Source: RYN-230 sp963720645 (lineage in GTDB: Bacteria > Actinomycetota > Actinomycetes > Streptosporangiales > Streptosporangiaceae). Taken from it: a DNA stretch of 64,000 nucleotides. The notes below the pieces were generated by a model, which worked only from the letters and a program-made list of their open reading frames with translations, was not told the DNA's origin and ran no database searches. Of this stretch, positions 53,804-63,615 are shown piece by piece. The position numbers and the translations under genes were made by a program. Where the stretch lies: the NCBI GenBank assembly GCA_963720645.1, contig CAVRFX010000012.1, positions 1 to 64,000 on the forward strand, in the 5' to 3' direction. Positions within the stretch are counted from its first letter, which is position 1; each line of letters begins with the position of its first letter.

Positions 53804-55977
53804 GCAGAGCTCGATGGCGCGGGTGACCTGCTCGGTGGTCAGCGGGAGATCCCGGACCCGGACGCCCACCGCGTCCGCCACCGCGTTGCCGATCGCGCCC
53901 GCGACCGGCCCCTGGGCCAGCTCCCCGGCGCCGGTCTCCGGCTCGCCGGGGGCGGCCACGATCCGCACGGCCACCTCGGGCACCTCGGTGAAGCGCAGGA
54001 TCGGGTAGCTGTCCCAGGTCACCGACGTGATCCGGGTCCGGTCGAAGCGGACCCGCTCGCGCAGCGCCCAGCTCGCGCTCTGGATCGCCCCGCCCTCCAC
54101 CTGGTTGATCACGCCGTCGGGGTTGATCACGCGGCCCACGTCCACGGCCAGCCACAGCCGGCGCAGGCTGATCCTGGTATCCGCGGTGACCTCCGCCACC
54201 GCCGCGCAGTACCCGGCGGTGCCCTTGTAGCGGGCGAAGGCCACGCCGAGCCCGGTCCCCTCACCCCGGCCGCCACCGTGACCCGCACCACCGTTACCCG
54301 CACCACGGGCACCGCCCGCGCGGGACCCGGACCAGCCGGACATGGCCGCGGCCTCCTCGATGACCCGCCGGGCCCGCGGGTCGCTGAGGTGCGCGAGCCG
54401 GAACTCCACCGGATCCGCGCCGGCCGCGGCGGCCAGCTCGTCCATGAACGACTCGATCGCGAACACGTTGAGAAACGCGCCCAGCGAGCGCAGCGACGAG
54501 GTGCGCAGCGGCATGGTGAGCAGCCGGTGCCGGGTCACCTCCAGATCGGGGATGTCGTACGCGGGAACCGCGTTCCGGGTGGCGCCCATCGCCCCGCTGG
54601 GCACCCCGTCCTGGGCGGCGCTGATCGGCGCGCCCCCCGCGACGTGGGACAGCGCGAGCAGCCGCGGCTCACCGCCGATGCCCGGCCGGCCGACGAACCC
54701 GTTGCTCCACACGTCCTGCCGCCAGGACCGGATCCGGCCGCCAGCGTCCAGGCCCGCCGACAGGCGGGCCAGCATGGCGGGCCCGAAGGGGCCCCAGCCG
54801 AGCTCGTCCGGCCGGGACCACAGCACCCGCACCGGGCGGCCGGGCACCGCCCGGGCCAGCAGCACCGCGTCGGCCGCGGCATCATCCGAGGCGTTGTGCC
54901 CGTACACCCCGGCCCCCTCCACATGCCGCACGGTCACCTGGGCGGGATCCAGCCCCAGCCCGGCCGCCAGCGCCCCGCGGAGCGGGAACGGGCCCTGGCT
55001 GTGCGTCCAGACGCTGACCCGGTCGCCGTCATCCCAGCGGGCGATGGCGCAGCTGGGGGCCATCGAGCCGTGCGCGAGGAACGGCCTGGTGTACTCCGCG
55101 GCGCAGGCCCGGCTCACCTGGGCGGCCGCCTCCGGGTCGGGGTGCCGCAGCACCGGCTGGTCCTCGGTGGGCTGGGACAGCAGGAAGCCCTTCAGGTCGT
55201 CCTCGTCCGGCAGCGACTCCCGAACCGTCCAGCGGGCGGCCCGCGCCAGCCGCTCCGCCGCGGTCACCGCGATCCGGTCGGACTCGGCGATCACGCCGAG
55301 GAACGAGCCGTCCCGGACCGCTGCCACCACCCCGCCGGGCAGGTCCGCCTGCCCATCCCGTCCAGCGTGGCCGCAGGCGCCGGGGGCCGGATCACCCGGC
55401 CGAACAGCATGCCCGGCAGCACCAGGTCATGCAGGAACCGGGGCCGCCCGGTCGCCTTGTCCGGCAGGTCGATCCGGGGCACGCTGCGGCCGGCGACCGA
55501 CCACCGGGCCGGGGGCTTGGCGGCCGCGTGCAGCTGCGCGGCCCGGTCGAGGAGGACCGCCTCGTCCAGCGACCAGTAGCTGAGCCCCGCCTGGCCGGCC
55601 CCGGCGCGGGCCACCCCGCGCCGGACCTCCAGCCCGGCCGCGCCCGTCCCGAGCTTCTCCGCCGCCTCGGCCAGGAACGCCGCACGGACCTGGGCGCAGA
55701 CCTGGCGCAGCGCCCCGCCGCAGTCCTGGATGGACCGGCTGCCCGAGGTAACCCCCTCGTCAGGGCTGCTGCTGGTGCTCACCCCGGCCACCCGGACCTG
55801 GTCCAGCCCGACGTCGAGTTCCTCGGCCGCGATCTGCGCCAGCGCCGTCCACACTCCCTGGCCGTACTCGACCTTCCCGGGGCGGATCGTGACGAGGCCG
55901 TCCACGCCGAAATCCACCCACCCGCCCGGCTGCGGGTTGGCGGCCAGGCTCGGCGAGGGTGGCGGGGGGCTGCTCAA
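53801..55977 (-). CDS. Molybdopterin-dependent hydroxylase large subunit (xanthine dehydrogenase/IorB family; one frameshift)
   Basis: Molybdenum-cofactor subunit of a two-component hydroxylase. Blocks of the family: VDFGVDGLVTIRPGKVEYGQ and GVWTALAQIAAEELDVGLDQ, GVTSGSRSIQDCGGALRQ, RSVPRIDLPDKATGRPRFLH, FLAHGSMAPSCAIARW, MPLRTSSLRSLGAFLNVFAI and VNQVEGG-type VINQVEGGAIQSASWALRER. Restored length about 725 aa. The frame breaks near 55335. The start is the TTG at 55977, overlapping the small-subunit stop (TTGA). No FAD subunit gene is present, which is the IorAB/NicAB type that passes electrons to a cytochrome. Confidence 0.85.
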
Positions 55978-56453
55978 CGGGCCTCCTCCGGCCGCCCGGC
56001 CGCGCGGAGCACGGCCCGCACGATCCGCTGGTGCGAGCCGCACCGGCACAGGTTGCCGTCCAGCGCCGAGCGCACCTCGGCCTCGGTCGGCGCGGGGCTC
56101 GCGCGCAGCAGCGCCACCGCGCTCATGATCATTCCTGAGGTGCAGTAGCCGCACTGGGCCGCCTGCTCGTCCACCACCGCCTGCTGCACCGGATGCATGG
56201 TCCCGTCATACAGCAGGCCCTCCACCGTGGTGATGTCCTGGCCCTCGGCCGCCCAGGCCGGGAAGTCGCAGGAGGACCGGGCCCGTCCGCCGATGAGCAC
56301 GAAGCACGCCCCGCATAGGCCGACGCCGCAGCCGAACCTCGGCCCGGACAGCCCCAGCTCTGTCCGCAGCACGTCGAGGAGCGGCGCATCCGGCTCGCAC
56401 CGGATGACCCGCTCGGTGCCGTTCACCGTCGCCCGGATATTGACTGTCGCCAT
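55974..56453 (-). CDS. (2Fe-2S)-binding subunit of molybdenum hydroxylase (IorA/XdhC type)
   Basis: Electron-transfer subunit with two [2Fe-2S] clusters. The plant-type cluster is FGCGVGLCGACFVLIGG with the fourth Cys in ARSSCDFP; the second cluster is QCGYCTSGMIM and NLCRCGSHQRI. 159 aa, intact. The ATG at 56453 is chosen for the family start MATVNIRATVNG; an in-frame ATG at 56483 would add ten residues. It is divergent from the C-C hydrolase gene at 56508. Confidence 0.93.
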   Translation of the reverse strand: MATVNIRATVNGTERVIRCEPDAPLLDVLRTELGLSGPRFGCGVGLCGACFVLIGGRARSSCDFPAWAAEGQDITTVEGLLYDGTMHPVQQAVVDEQAAQCGYCTSGMIMSAVALLRASPAPTEAEVRSALDGNLCRCGSHQRIVRAVLRAAGRPEEAR

Positions 56454-56507
56454 GGGCACAGAGTATGCATTCGTTTGCAGCATGAGCCAGGGCGCAGGAG
56501 GCAATCT

Positions 56508-57596
56508 ATGGATGAACGGGTGGCGATGGCGATCTCGCACTGGTCGCCGCGGTTCACGGCCAACGGCGTGACCACCGGGGACTTCGAGCGGATCACCGGC
56601 GGCCTGGAGCGCTGGGCGGACTGGTGCGCGGCCTGGAGCGCCGTGGCCGCCGAGCATGAGCAGCTCGGCCGCGACGCGCTGGCCGCCGGCCGGGAGATGT
56701 CCGCCGGGGCGCACCTGGCCCAGGCCGCGGTGTACTTCCATTTCGCCAAGTTCCTGTTCACCTGTGACCTGGGCCAGATGCGGGCCGCGCACCTGGCCGC
56801 GGTCCGCTGCCTCACCGACGCGCTGCCCCTGCTCGACCCGCCGGGACGGCGGATCGAGATCCCGTTCGACGGTGCCCGCCTGGTCGGGGTGCTCCGCGAG
56901 CCTGCCGGCCGCGGCCCGCATCCGGTGGTGATCATGATCCCGGGGCTGGACTCCGCCAAGGAGGAGTTCCGCAGTACCGAGGAACTGTTCCTGGAGCGCG
57001 GCCTGGCCACGTTCAGCGTGGACGGCCCGGGGCAGGGTGAGGCCGAGTACGACCTGGCCATCCGGGGCGACTGGGAAGTCCCCGGGGCGGCCATCATCGA
57101 CCGGCTCAGCGCCGAGCCGTCGCTGGATGCGGAGCGGATCGCGGTGTGGGGCGTGAGCCTGGGCGGGTACTACGCCCCGCGGGTGGCCAGCGGGGATGAG
57201 CGGGTGCGGGCCTGCGTGGCCCTGGCCGGGCCGTTCAACTTCGCCGATCAGTGGGACAGCCGTCCCCTCCTCACCCGGGAGGCGTTCCGGGTCAGGTCCA
57301 AGTCGCCCGACATGGACAGCGCCCGGTCCGTGGCCGCCCGGCTCAGCCTGGAGGGGCGGGCGAAGCTCATCCACTGCCCGCTGCTGGTGGTGATGGGCAA
57401 GCTGGACCGGCTGATCCCGTGGACCCAGGCGGCCCGGCTGGCCGGGGAGGCCGGCGGCCCGGCCCAGCTGCTGCTGCTCGACCAGGGCAACCACGGCTGC
57501 GCGAACCTGTCACCGTTCCACCGCTACCTGACCGCCGACTGGGTGGCCGAGCGGCTCGGCCAGCCAGCCAGGCGGACCGCCGCGGCGCCCGGGTGA
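56508..57596 (+). CDS. Alpha/beta hydrolase, 2,6-dihydroxypseudooxynicotine hydrolase-like
   Basis: Serine-type C-C bond hydrolase with a helical N-terminal domain (residues ~1-110) before the hydrolase core. The catalytic triad is at Ser217 (GVSLGGYY), Asp300 (MGKLDRLIP) and His329 (QGNHGCANL), which are the same residue numbers I recall for DHPON hydrolase of nicotine-degrading Paenarthrobacter. Position 248, Glu in that enzyme, is Gln here, so the substrate may differ. 362 aa, intact. The ATG at 56508 follows GCAGGAGGC. Divergent from a molybdenum hydroxylase. Confidence 0.82.
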   Translation: MDERVAMAISHWSPRFTANGVTTGDFERITGGLERWADWCAAWSAVAAEHEQLGRDALAAGREMSAGAHLAQAAVYFHFAKFLFTCDLGQMRAAHLAAVRCLTDALPLLDPPGRRIEIPFDGARLVGVLREPAGRGPHPVVIMIPGLDSAKEEFRSTEELFLERGLATFSVDGPGQGEAEYDLAIRGDWEVPGAAIIDRLSAEPSLDAERIAVWGVSLGGYYAPRVASGDERVRACVALAGPFNFADQWDSRPLLTREAFRVRSKSPDMDSARSVAARLSLEGRAKLIHCPLLVVMGKLDRLIPWTQAARLAGEAGGPAQLLLLDQGNHGCANLSPFHRYLTADWVAERLGQPARRTAAAPG

Positions 57597-57705
57597 GACG
57601 ATCCGGCCGCGGGGCGCGGGCGGGCCGGGCTCACTGACCGGGCGGCGGGACCGGTGCCCGCCGGTGCACGTCACGCCCCGGGGCGATCGCGGCCGCCCGG
57701 CAGGT

Positions 57706-57727
57706 AAAGGTCTTATAAAGGACCTTT
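57706..57727. promoter_or_regulatory. Palindromic operator/promoter upstream of LuxR-type regulator 1
   Basis: AAAGGTC-TTATAAAG-GACCTTT, a perfect 7-bp inverted repeat whose loop contains TATAAA, a -10-like hexamer. It lies 42 bp before the GTG at 57770 in otherwise GC-rich sequence, suggesting auto- or cross-regulation. Confidence 0.55.
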
Positions 57728-57769
57728 GGCCCTGGCGGGACCTGGCCTGCCCATGGGCATCGTGAACCA

Positions 57770-60082
57770 GTGTCCGGAGGTAGGCCTTCCCAGCCACACC
57801 GGCCCCAGGAGCGCGCGCTGCGCTCCGTCGACGGGCCGGGGCTGACGCGTCCCGGCCCGGACCTGGCCATCGAGTCCAAGCTGCACGCCCCCGGCATCCG
57901 CCGGGAATGGGTCCAGCGGCCCCGGCTGGTGGAGGAACTGGCGCGCGCGGCCTCGGCCAAGCTGGTCCTGGTGGACGCGCCGGCCGGGTTCGGCAAGACC
58001 ACCCTCGTGGCCCAGTGGCGGTCCAGCGCGGTCGAGCGCAGGAGGTTCGCGTGGGTCTCCCTCGACGGCGGGGACGACGATCCCGGCCGGCTGTGGTGGC
58101 ACGTCGTGTCTGCGCTGGAGCGGGCCTGCCCGGAGCTTGACGCCCAGGACCTGCTGCGGGCGCTGCGGATGCAGGCCCCGGACATCGCCGGCGATGTGCT
58201 CCCCGGCCTGGTCAGCCGGCTGGCCAGGCTGCGGGCCCCGGTCGTCCTGGTGCTGGACGACTACCACGTGATCAGGGAACGCCACTGCCATGAGCAGCTG
58301 GCGTCCCTGCTGTCCCACCTGCCGCCCGGCGTGCAGCTGGTGCTGATCACCCGGGCCGACCCGCGGCTTCCGCTCGCCCGGCTGCGGACCATCGGCGAGA
58401 TGGTCGAGATCAGGATGCCCGAGCTGCGCTTCACGCCGCTGCAGGCCGCCGCGCTGGTCCACGCCGTCTCCGGCGCCGAGCTCACCGCGGCCGATCTGGC
58501 CGATCTCGTCGAGCGGACCGAAGGATGGCCGGCCTGCATCTACCTGGCGGCGCTGTCGCTGCGCGGGCACCCCGACCCCGGTGCCTTCGTCCGCCAGTTC
58601 ACCGGCAACAACCGCTTCGTCGTGGATTTCCTGGCCGAGGAGGTCCTCGCCCGCCTGCCGGCCGGGATCCGGCACTTCCTCGCCCGGACGTCGATCCTCG
58701 ACCGGTTCTGCGCCCCGCTGTGCGATGCCGTGGTCGGGTCGGACAACGCGGCGGACATCCTCGACCTGCTGGAGCGGGAGAACCTGTTCGTCGTCCCGCT
58801 GGACGACACCCGGACCTGGTACCGCTACCACCACCTGTTCGCGCAGGTACTCACCAGCCAGCTGGCCAGGGACGAGCCGGGCACCGTGCCCGCGCTGCAC
58901 CAGCGGGCCAGCGCCTGGTACACGGCCTCCGGATGGGTTGACGAGGCGATCGGCCACGCCCTCGCGGCCGGCGACTTCCGCCGCTCCATGGAGCTCATCG
59001 CGCGGAACTGGTACGCCTACGTGAGCGTCGGCCGGGCCGGCACCGTCCGGGCCTGGATGCGGCTGTTCACCGACGACCAGATCGCCGCCTACCCGCTGGC
59101 CGCGCACTGCGCCGCCTGGGCCGCGGCCCTGTCCGGCGAGCCGGAGCCGCTGCGCCGGTGGCTCCCGGTCATCGAGTCCTCCGGCTACGCCGGGCAGATG
59201 CCGGACGGCCTGGTGTCGATGGAGTCCTCCGCCGCGCTGCTCCGCGGCGTGTACGGGTTCGATGGCCTCGCGGTGATGCGTGAGTCGGCCCGGCGGGCCA
59301 CCGCGCTGGAGACCGACCCCGGATCCCCGTGGTACACCCTGGCCCGGGCGGCCTACGGCTTCAGCCTCTACCTGTCGGGTGACCTCGAGGCAGCGGAGGC
59401 AGAACTCGGGGACGCGGCGCGCAGCGAGGCGTGCGCCACGCTGATCGGCATCCTGGCCCTGTCCACGCTCTCCCTGATCGCCGCCGAGCGCGGCGACATC
59501 CCCCGCGCGGAGGGCCTGGCTGACACGGCCCGGGGCCTGGCCATCCGGGACGATCTCAGCGAGGCGCCGCAAGCGTCGCTCGCCTACACCGCCACCGGCC
59601 GGGTGCGGGCTGCCCAGGGCCGGCTCCACGAGGCGCGGGCCGAATTCGAGCGTGCGGTCTGGTCCCGGCGGCGCAAGCCGGGGATGAGCCCCTGGGCCAC
59701 CCTGGAGGGCATGCTCTGGCTGGGCCAGGTGCTCATCGACCTGGGGGAGAGCGCGCAGGCGGGCCTGCTGATCGGCGAAGGCCAGAACCTGCTGGCTGAG
59801 TTCCCCGACGGCGCAGACGTTCTCCGGGCCCGGCTGGACCGCCTCCGGCGGCAGCTCGCGGCCCGGCCCCGGATGGTGGCCCGCCCGGGGAACACGCTCA
59901 CCGAACGGGAGTTGGCGGTGCTGCGCCTCCTCCGGGGCACGATGTCCCTGCGGGAGATCAGCCAGGAACTGTACGTATCGCCGAACACGGTGAAAACCCA
60001 CGCCCAGGCGATCTACCGCAAGCTGGGCGTGTCCACCCGGCAGGACGCCGTGCTGCGCGGGCGCGACGCCGGGGTGCTGTGA
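57770..60082 (+). CDS. LuxR family transcriptional regulator, MalT/LAL-type (1)
   Basis: Large signal-transduction ATPase regulator. Walker A VDAPAGFGKTTLVAQW (residues ~69-84), Walker B APVVLVLDDYHVI, the AAA/STAND sensor LVLITRADPRLPLARLR, a TPR-like middle (LHQRASAWYTASGWVDEAIG), and a C-terminal LuxR HTH (LTERELAVLRLLRGTMSLRE; ISQELYVSPNTVKTHAQAIY). 770 aa, intact. The GTG at 57770 is the first start in frame; the ribosome site is weak. It converges on the second LAL regulator. Confidence 0.93.
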   Translation: MSGGRPSQPHRPQERALRSVDGPGLTRPGPDLAIESKLHAPGIRREWVQRPRLVEELARAASAKLVLVDAPAGFGKTTLVAQWRSSAVERRRFAWVSLDGGDDDPGRLWWHVVSALERACPELDAQDLLRALRMQAPDIAGDVLPGLVSRLARLRAPVVLVLDDYHVIRERHCHEQLASLLSHLPPGVQLVLITRADPRLPLARLRTIGEMVEIRMPELRFTPLQAAALVHAVSGAELTAADLADLVERTEGWPACIYLAALSLRGHPDPGAFVRQFTGNNRFVVDFLAEEVLARLPAGIRHFLARTSILDRFCAPLCDAVVGSDNAADILDLLERENLFVVPLDDTRTWYRYHHLFAQVLTSQLARDEPGTVPALHQRASAWYTASGWVDEAIGHALAAGDFRRSMELIARNWYAYVSVGRAGTVRAWMRLFTDDQIAAYPLAAHCAAWAAALSGEPEPLRRWLPVIESSGYAGQMPDGLVSMESSAALLRGVYGFDGLAVMRESARRATALETDPGSPWYTLARAAYGFSLYLSGDLEAAEAELGDAARSEACATLIGILALSTLSLIAAERGDIPRAEGLADTARGLAIRDDLSEAPQASLAYTATGRVRAAQGRLHEARAEFERAVWSRRRKPGMSPWATLEGMLWLGQVLIDLGESAQAGLLIGEGQNLLAEFPDGADVLRARLDRLRRQLAARPRMVARPGNTLTERELAVLRLLRGTMSLREISQELYVSPNTVKTHAQAIYRKLGVSTRQDAVLRGRDAGVL

Positions 60083-60161
60083 GCCGCCGGGCGCGGGGCC
60101 CGTGCTCACGATGAGGCTGGCCTTTCCGTCACGAGGCCGGCCAGCCTCTCCCGGCGCGGTT

Positions 60162-62864
60162 CTAGACCAGGTGGAGCTGCCGGGCGCGCCGGACCGCCTC
60201 TCTCCGGTGGGCCGCGGCCAGCTTGCGGTAGATGCTCTTGAGGTGGGTCTTGACCGTGTTCACCGAGATGTACATCTCGGCGGCGATCTCCGCGGTGCTC
60301 ATCATCTCCGACATGTACCGGACCACTTCACGCTCACGCTGGCTCAGCTCTTCCACGATCAGCGGCGCCTCATCGCCCGGCGGCTGAGCAGGGACCGGGC
60401 GGGAACCGATCACGTCCGGCTCCAGCAGGTGCCGGTAGGTCCGGGCCAGGCCCTGATCGCGCCGGAGAGCCGGCCGGATCCAGGCCCGCTCCCCGATGAA
60501 GGGCAGCCGGAGCTGCTCGGCGCTGGCCAGGCGCAGCGCCTGCTCGAGTGACAGGTGACCCTGGGCGCGGTCCTCGGCCCGGTAGCTCAGCCTGGCGTCG
60601 GCGAGCCATGCTTCCACCCGCGCGTAGTCGGGAGCCGCGGCGTCGGCGACGCGCGGCATGGCCAGGGCGCGCCTGGCCGCCTGGGGATTCCCCGCGGCCA
60701 GCCAGGCGTGCGCCAGCGTCACCGCCGCGTCGAGATGCGAGCGCGGGGCGGCACTCTCCGCCGCGTCGATAGCGGCCCGGGCCGCGCCCTCCGCCGTGCA
60801 GGTGGCCGACTCGAGGAGGACCATCCGGTGCGCGAGCCAGGGGGGAAGCGGGCCGCCCGCCGGGGCCCGGCCGAGCATGCCCCGGGCCGGCCCGACATGG
60901 CCTTCAGCCAGCGCGTGACGCACGGCGACCGCGTGGGCCAGCGCATCCAGCAGCGGATCGGGCTGCAGCCGCAGGGCCCCGGCCGCCGCTTTCAGCTGGC
61001 TGCGGGCCTCGCCCAGCTCACCGCGGTCCAGGTGGATACAGGCCAGGGCGACCGCGGCCGCGGCGCCCGGCTGGCCGGCGAGCGCCTCATCGGCCAGCCC
61101 GCGCGCGCGGGTCAGGTGCCCGCGCAACGCCTCGGCCAGCGCGAGCCCCCCGAGGCAGCGGCGCCGCTCACGGGTGGCCCCGGCGGCCGTGACCTCACTG
61201 GCCGCCCCGAGCATCGCGGCGGCCCGGCCGAAGTCACCGGCCCACAGCTCAGCCCAGCCTCGCGCGGACAGCACCTCAATCCGCACCGCGGGATGGCGGT
61301 CGAGCAGCGATCCTGGCAGCTCCGGCAGCAGCTGCTGCCCCCGGGCCGCCGCGCCCGCCGCCGCCGCCCAGTCCCCGGTGCGGCGGGACACGGCCGCGCG
61401 GACCAGCGCCGCGGCCAGCCGGGCCGGGATGTCCTCGCCCGCGGGGCGGTGCTCCAGGATGCCCTCCGCCGCGGCGAGCGCGGCGCCCTCGGGAGGGCCG
61501 GCCACGGTGCCCTCGTGATGGCCGGCCATGGTGCCCAGTTCCAGCGCGGCCGCCACCAGCAGGACCTCCGGCCCGGCCCCGGGCGGCGCGGGCGGCAGGC
61601 GCCGGAACCCGTCCGTGAGCGGCTCCGTCCCCTGCGGGTCGATGAGCTGGCCGATCGCCAGGTCATCCACGACCATCCGCGCCGCGAGCTGCCAGTCACC
61701 CGAGTCGCCGGCGTGCCGGACCGCGTCGCCCAGTGATCCCCGCCGCGCGTACCACAGGGCCGCCCGCCGGTGCAGCGCCGGGACCTGGCCCGGGCTCTCG
61801 CGGCGGAGCTTCAGGCGCAGGACCGAGCCGAACAGGGGATGGTAGCGGTACACCCCGGGCCCGGCGGCCTGCACGAACGCGTTCGTGCGGGCGAGTTCCG
61901 GCAGCACGCTCGCGGCGTCCCCGCTACCGGTGAGCTCGTCGGCGGCATCCACGCTGACCTGGGACAGGATGCTGGTGCGCAGCAGGAGGTCGCGGACCGG
62001 CGGCGGCTGGGCATCGAGCACCTCTTCCACCAGGTAGCCGGTGATGGAGCTGTCCTCGGCCGCGAATTCCTTGACGAATTGCGCCGGGTCGGGATGCCCC
62101 TCCAGCGAGATCGCGGCCAGGCGCAGGCCCGCCGCCCAGCCCTCGGCCCGCCGGGTCAGCGCCTGCACGGCCGAATCCGGCAGGCAAACGTCGTGCTGGG
62201 CCAGCAGCAGCGTGGTCTCGGCCACGCTGAAGGCCAGCTGCCCGGCCCGGATCTCGGCGAGCTCACCGGCCGCCCGGTAGCGGTGCAGCGGCAGGAGGGG
62301 ATCCATCCGTGACCCGGCGATCAGGCGCAGGCCCGGCGCGGCATTTCTCAGGACGTAGGCCAGGCCGTCCAGCGCGGCCGGCGCGGTCAGCAGGTGGAGG
62401 TCGTCCAGGACCAGGACCACCGGCGGGTCCTGCCCGGCCAGCTCGGACGCGAGCCGCAGCAGGAAACCATGGCCGGCCTCGGTGTCCATCGTCCCGCTGG
62501 CCATGGCGGGGGTGAGAGGGGTGACCGCGACACCGGCCGCCCGCAGGGCGGCCGTCACGTAGGACCAGAACACCCCGGGCCGGTTGTCATACTCGTCCAC
62601 CGTCATCCAGGCGCACGGCCCCGCGCCGGCCCGGGTGGAGGCCCACAGCGCGATCGACATCGTCTTGCCCGCCCCGGGCGGGCCGGTCACCGTGATCAGC
62701 GGGACGCGGGCGCTCTCGGCCATGAGGGCCGCGATCCGCGGGCGGGGCACCGCCCAGCCCGGCAGGCCCGGTGCGGTGATCTTGGACAGGAGGACGGGAT
62801 CGCCCGCATCGGCCGGGGGCTCGCCGGCGCCGGTCCCGGTGTGCGCGCCCGGACTGGTGACCAT
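60162..62864 (-). CDS. LuxR family transcriptional regulator, MalT/LAL-type (2)
   Basis: Second STAND-ATPase regulator. Walker A ITVTGPPGAGKTMSIALW, Walker B PPVVLVLDDLHLLTA, sensor LRLIAGSRMDPLLPLHRYRA, a long helical repeat region rich in Ala, and a C-terminal LuxR HTH (LSQREREVVRYMSEMMSTAE; IAAEMYISVNTVKTHLKSIY). 900 aa, intact. The ATG at 62864 is preferred because GGAAGAGGTGGAG lies upstream; an in-frame ATG at 62966 adds 34 residues. It is divergent from the small protein and sulfatase genes, with two palindromes between. Confidence 0.93.
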   Translation of the reverse strand: MVTSPGAHTGTGAGEPPADAGDPVLLSKITAPGLPGWAVPRPRIAALMAESARVPLITVTGPPGAGKTMSIALWASTRAGAGPCAWMTVDEYDNRPGVFWSYVTAALRAAGVAVTPLTPAMASGTMDTEAGHGFLLRLASELAGQDPPVVLVLDDLHLLTAPAALDGLAYVLRNAAPGLRLIAGSRMDPLLPLHRYRAAGELAEIRAGQLAFSVAETTLLLAQHDVCLPDSAVQALTRRAEGWAAGLRLAAISLEGHPDPAQFVKEFAAEDSSITGYLVEEVLDAQPPPVRDLLLRTSILSQVSVDAADELTGSGDAASVLPELARTNAFVQAAGPGVYRYHPLFGSVLRLKLRRESPGQVPALHRRAALWYARRGSLGDAVRHAGDSGDWQLAARMVVDDLAIGQLIDPQGTEPLTDGFRRLPPAPPGAGPEVLLVAAALELGTMAGHHEGTVAGPPEGAALAAAEGILEHRPAGEDIPARLAAALVRAAVSRRTGDWAAAAGAAARGQQLLPELPGSLLDRHPAVRIEVLSARGWAELWAGDFGRAAAMLGAASEVTAAGATRERRRCLGGLALAEALRGHLTRARGLADEALAGQPGAAAAVALACIHLDRGELGEARSQLKAAAGALRLQPDPLLDALAHAVAVRHALAEGHVGPARGMLGRAPAGGPLPPWLAHRMVLLESATCTAEGAARAAIDAAESAAPRSHLDAAVTLAHAWLAAGNPQAARRALAMPRVADAAAPDYARVEAWLADARLSYRAEDRAQGHLSLEQALRLASAEQLRLPFIGERAWIRPALRRDQGLARTYRHLLEPDVIGSRPVPAQPPGDEAPLIVEELSQREREVVRYMSEMMSTAEIAAEMYISVNTVKTHLKSIYRKLAAAHRREAVRRARQLHLV

Positions 62865-62979
62865 CGGCTCCACCTCTTCCTGGCGGGGAAGGCCCCCCCT
62901 TGGCCGCCAGCCACGTCCCCCGGACTGCGCCCGGCCGGGAGGCGGTGGCTCATCAGCTCCAGACACTTCGCGCTATCCG

Positions 62980-63027
62980 GGTGATTTGTCATCACCTCTA
63001 CCCCGATCTCACCAGGGTGACTCACCC
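62980..63027. promoter_or_regulatory. Pair of palindromes in divergent regulator/sulfatase region
   Basis: GGTGAT-TTGTC-ATCACC at 62980-62996 and GGGTGA-C-TCACCC at 63015-63027, both with perfect 6-bp arms sharing the core GGTGA/TCACC. Centres are 33 bp apart, about three helical turns, as expected for cooperative dimer binding. Confidence 0.5.
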
Positions 63028-63105
63028 GATTGGAGTGGGGCGCCGCCGCCCTGGACGCGGCAGGCTGGTACGCGGACCTGCCCGCACACGAACGGGGGAG
63101 CGACG

Positions 63106-63354
63106 TTGACACCCTCCTACTACGAGATCCGGGTAGTGGGTGTCCTCCCGCCCGAAGCCCTGCTGGACTTCGACCGGCTGACGGCGTCCGTCGAACCGGT
63201 GGAAACCGTCGTGCACGGGCCGCTGCCCGATGCAGCGGCCCTGCACGGCCTGCTTGCCCGGCTGGAGACCTTCGGCGCGCAGATCGTGGAGATACGCCGT
63301 CTGCACGACCGGGAGCCGGACGCCGGCGAGCACCCGGGATCCGCGGGCAGCTGA
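63106..63354 (+). CDS. Small conserved hypothetical protein
   Basis: 82 aa, soluble. Single alpha/beta unit: YYEIRVVGVLPPEALLDFDR, LTASVEPVETVVHGPLPDAA, ALHGLLARLETFGAQIVEIR. I recall similar small proteins beside LAL-type regulators in actinobacteria but know no function. The TTG at 63106 is chosen because GGGGGAG at 63094-63100 is well spaced. Confidence 0.7.
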   Translation: MTPSYYEIRVVGVLPPEALLDFDRLTASVEPVETVVHGPLPDAAALHGLLARLETFGAQIVEIRRLHDREPDAGEHPGSAGS

Positions 63355-63615
63355 ACGGCGGCCGGGCGGGCCCGCGCAGCCTCGCACCATCCCTTACGGG
63401 TGAGCCCGGAAGGCGCGGAAGATGCCACCGTCAACGTGGTCGACCCCCGGCAGAACCGGCTCCCGGAGGGCACCGAAGGGACTGAAGCGGCCTGGATCCC
63501 GCCCGCGAGCTGATGGCGGCCCTGGGACTGGGCCTTCCCGCCGGGCCCCCGGAATGGTCTAGCGCGACAGCCTCAGGACAGGCTGATCAGGAACCTCAGG
63601 AAAGGGAAGTGCACA

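Noticed and set aside
63400..63513. 37-codon frame starting at GTG 63400 and ending at TGA 63513, before the sulfatase
   Set aside because: The translation (VNVVDPRQNRLPEGTEGTEA in part) is protein-like, but there is no ribosome site and no recognised family; too short to support. Could be a small peptide or a remnant.
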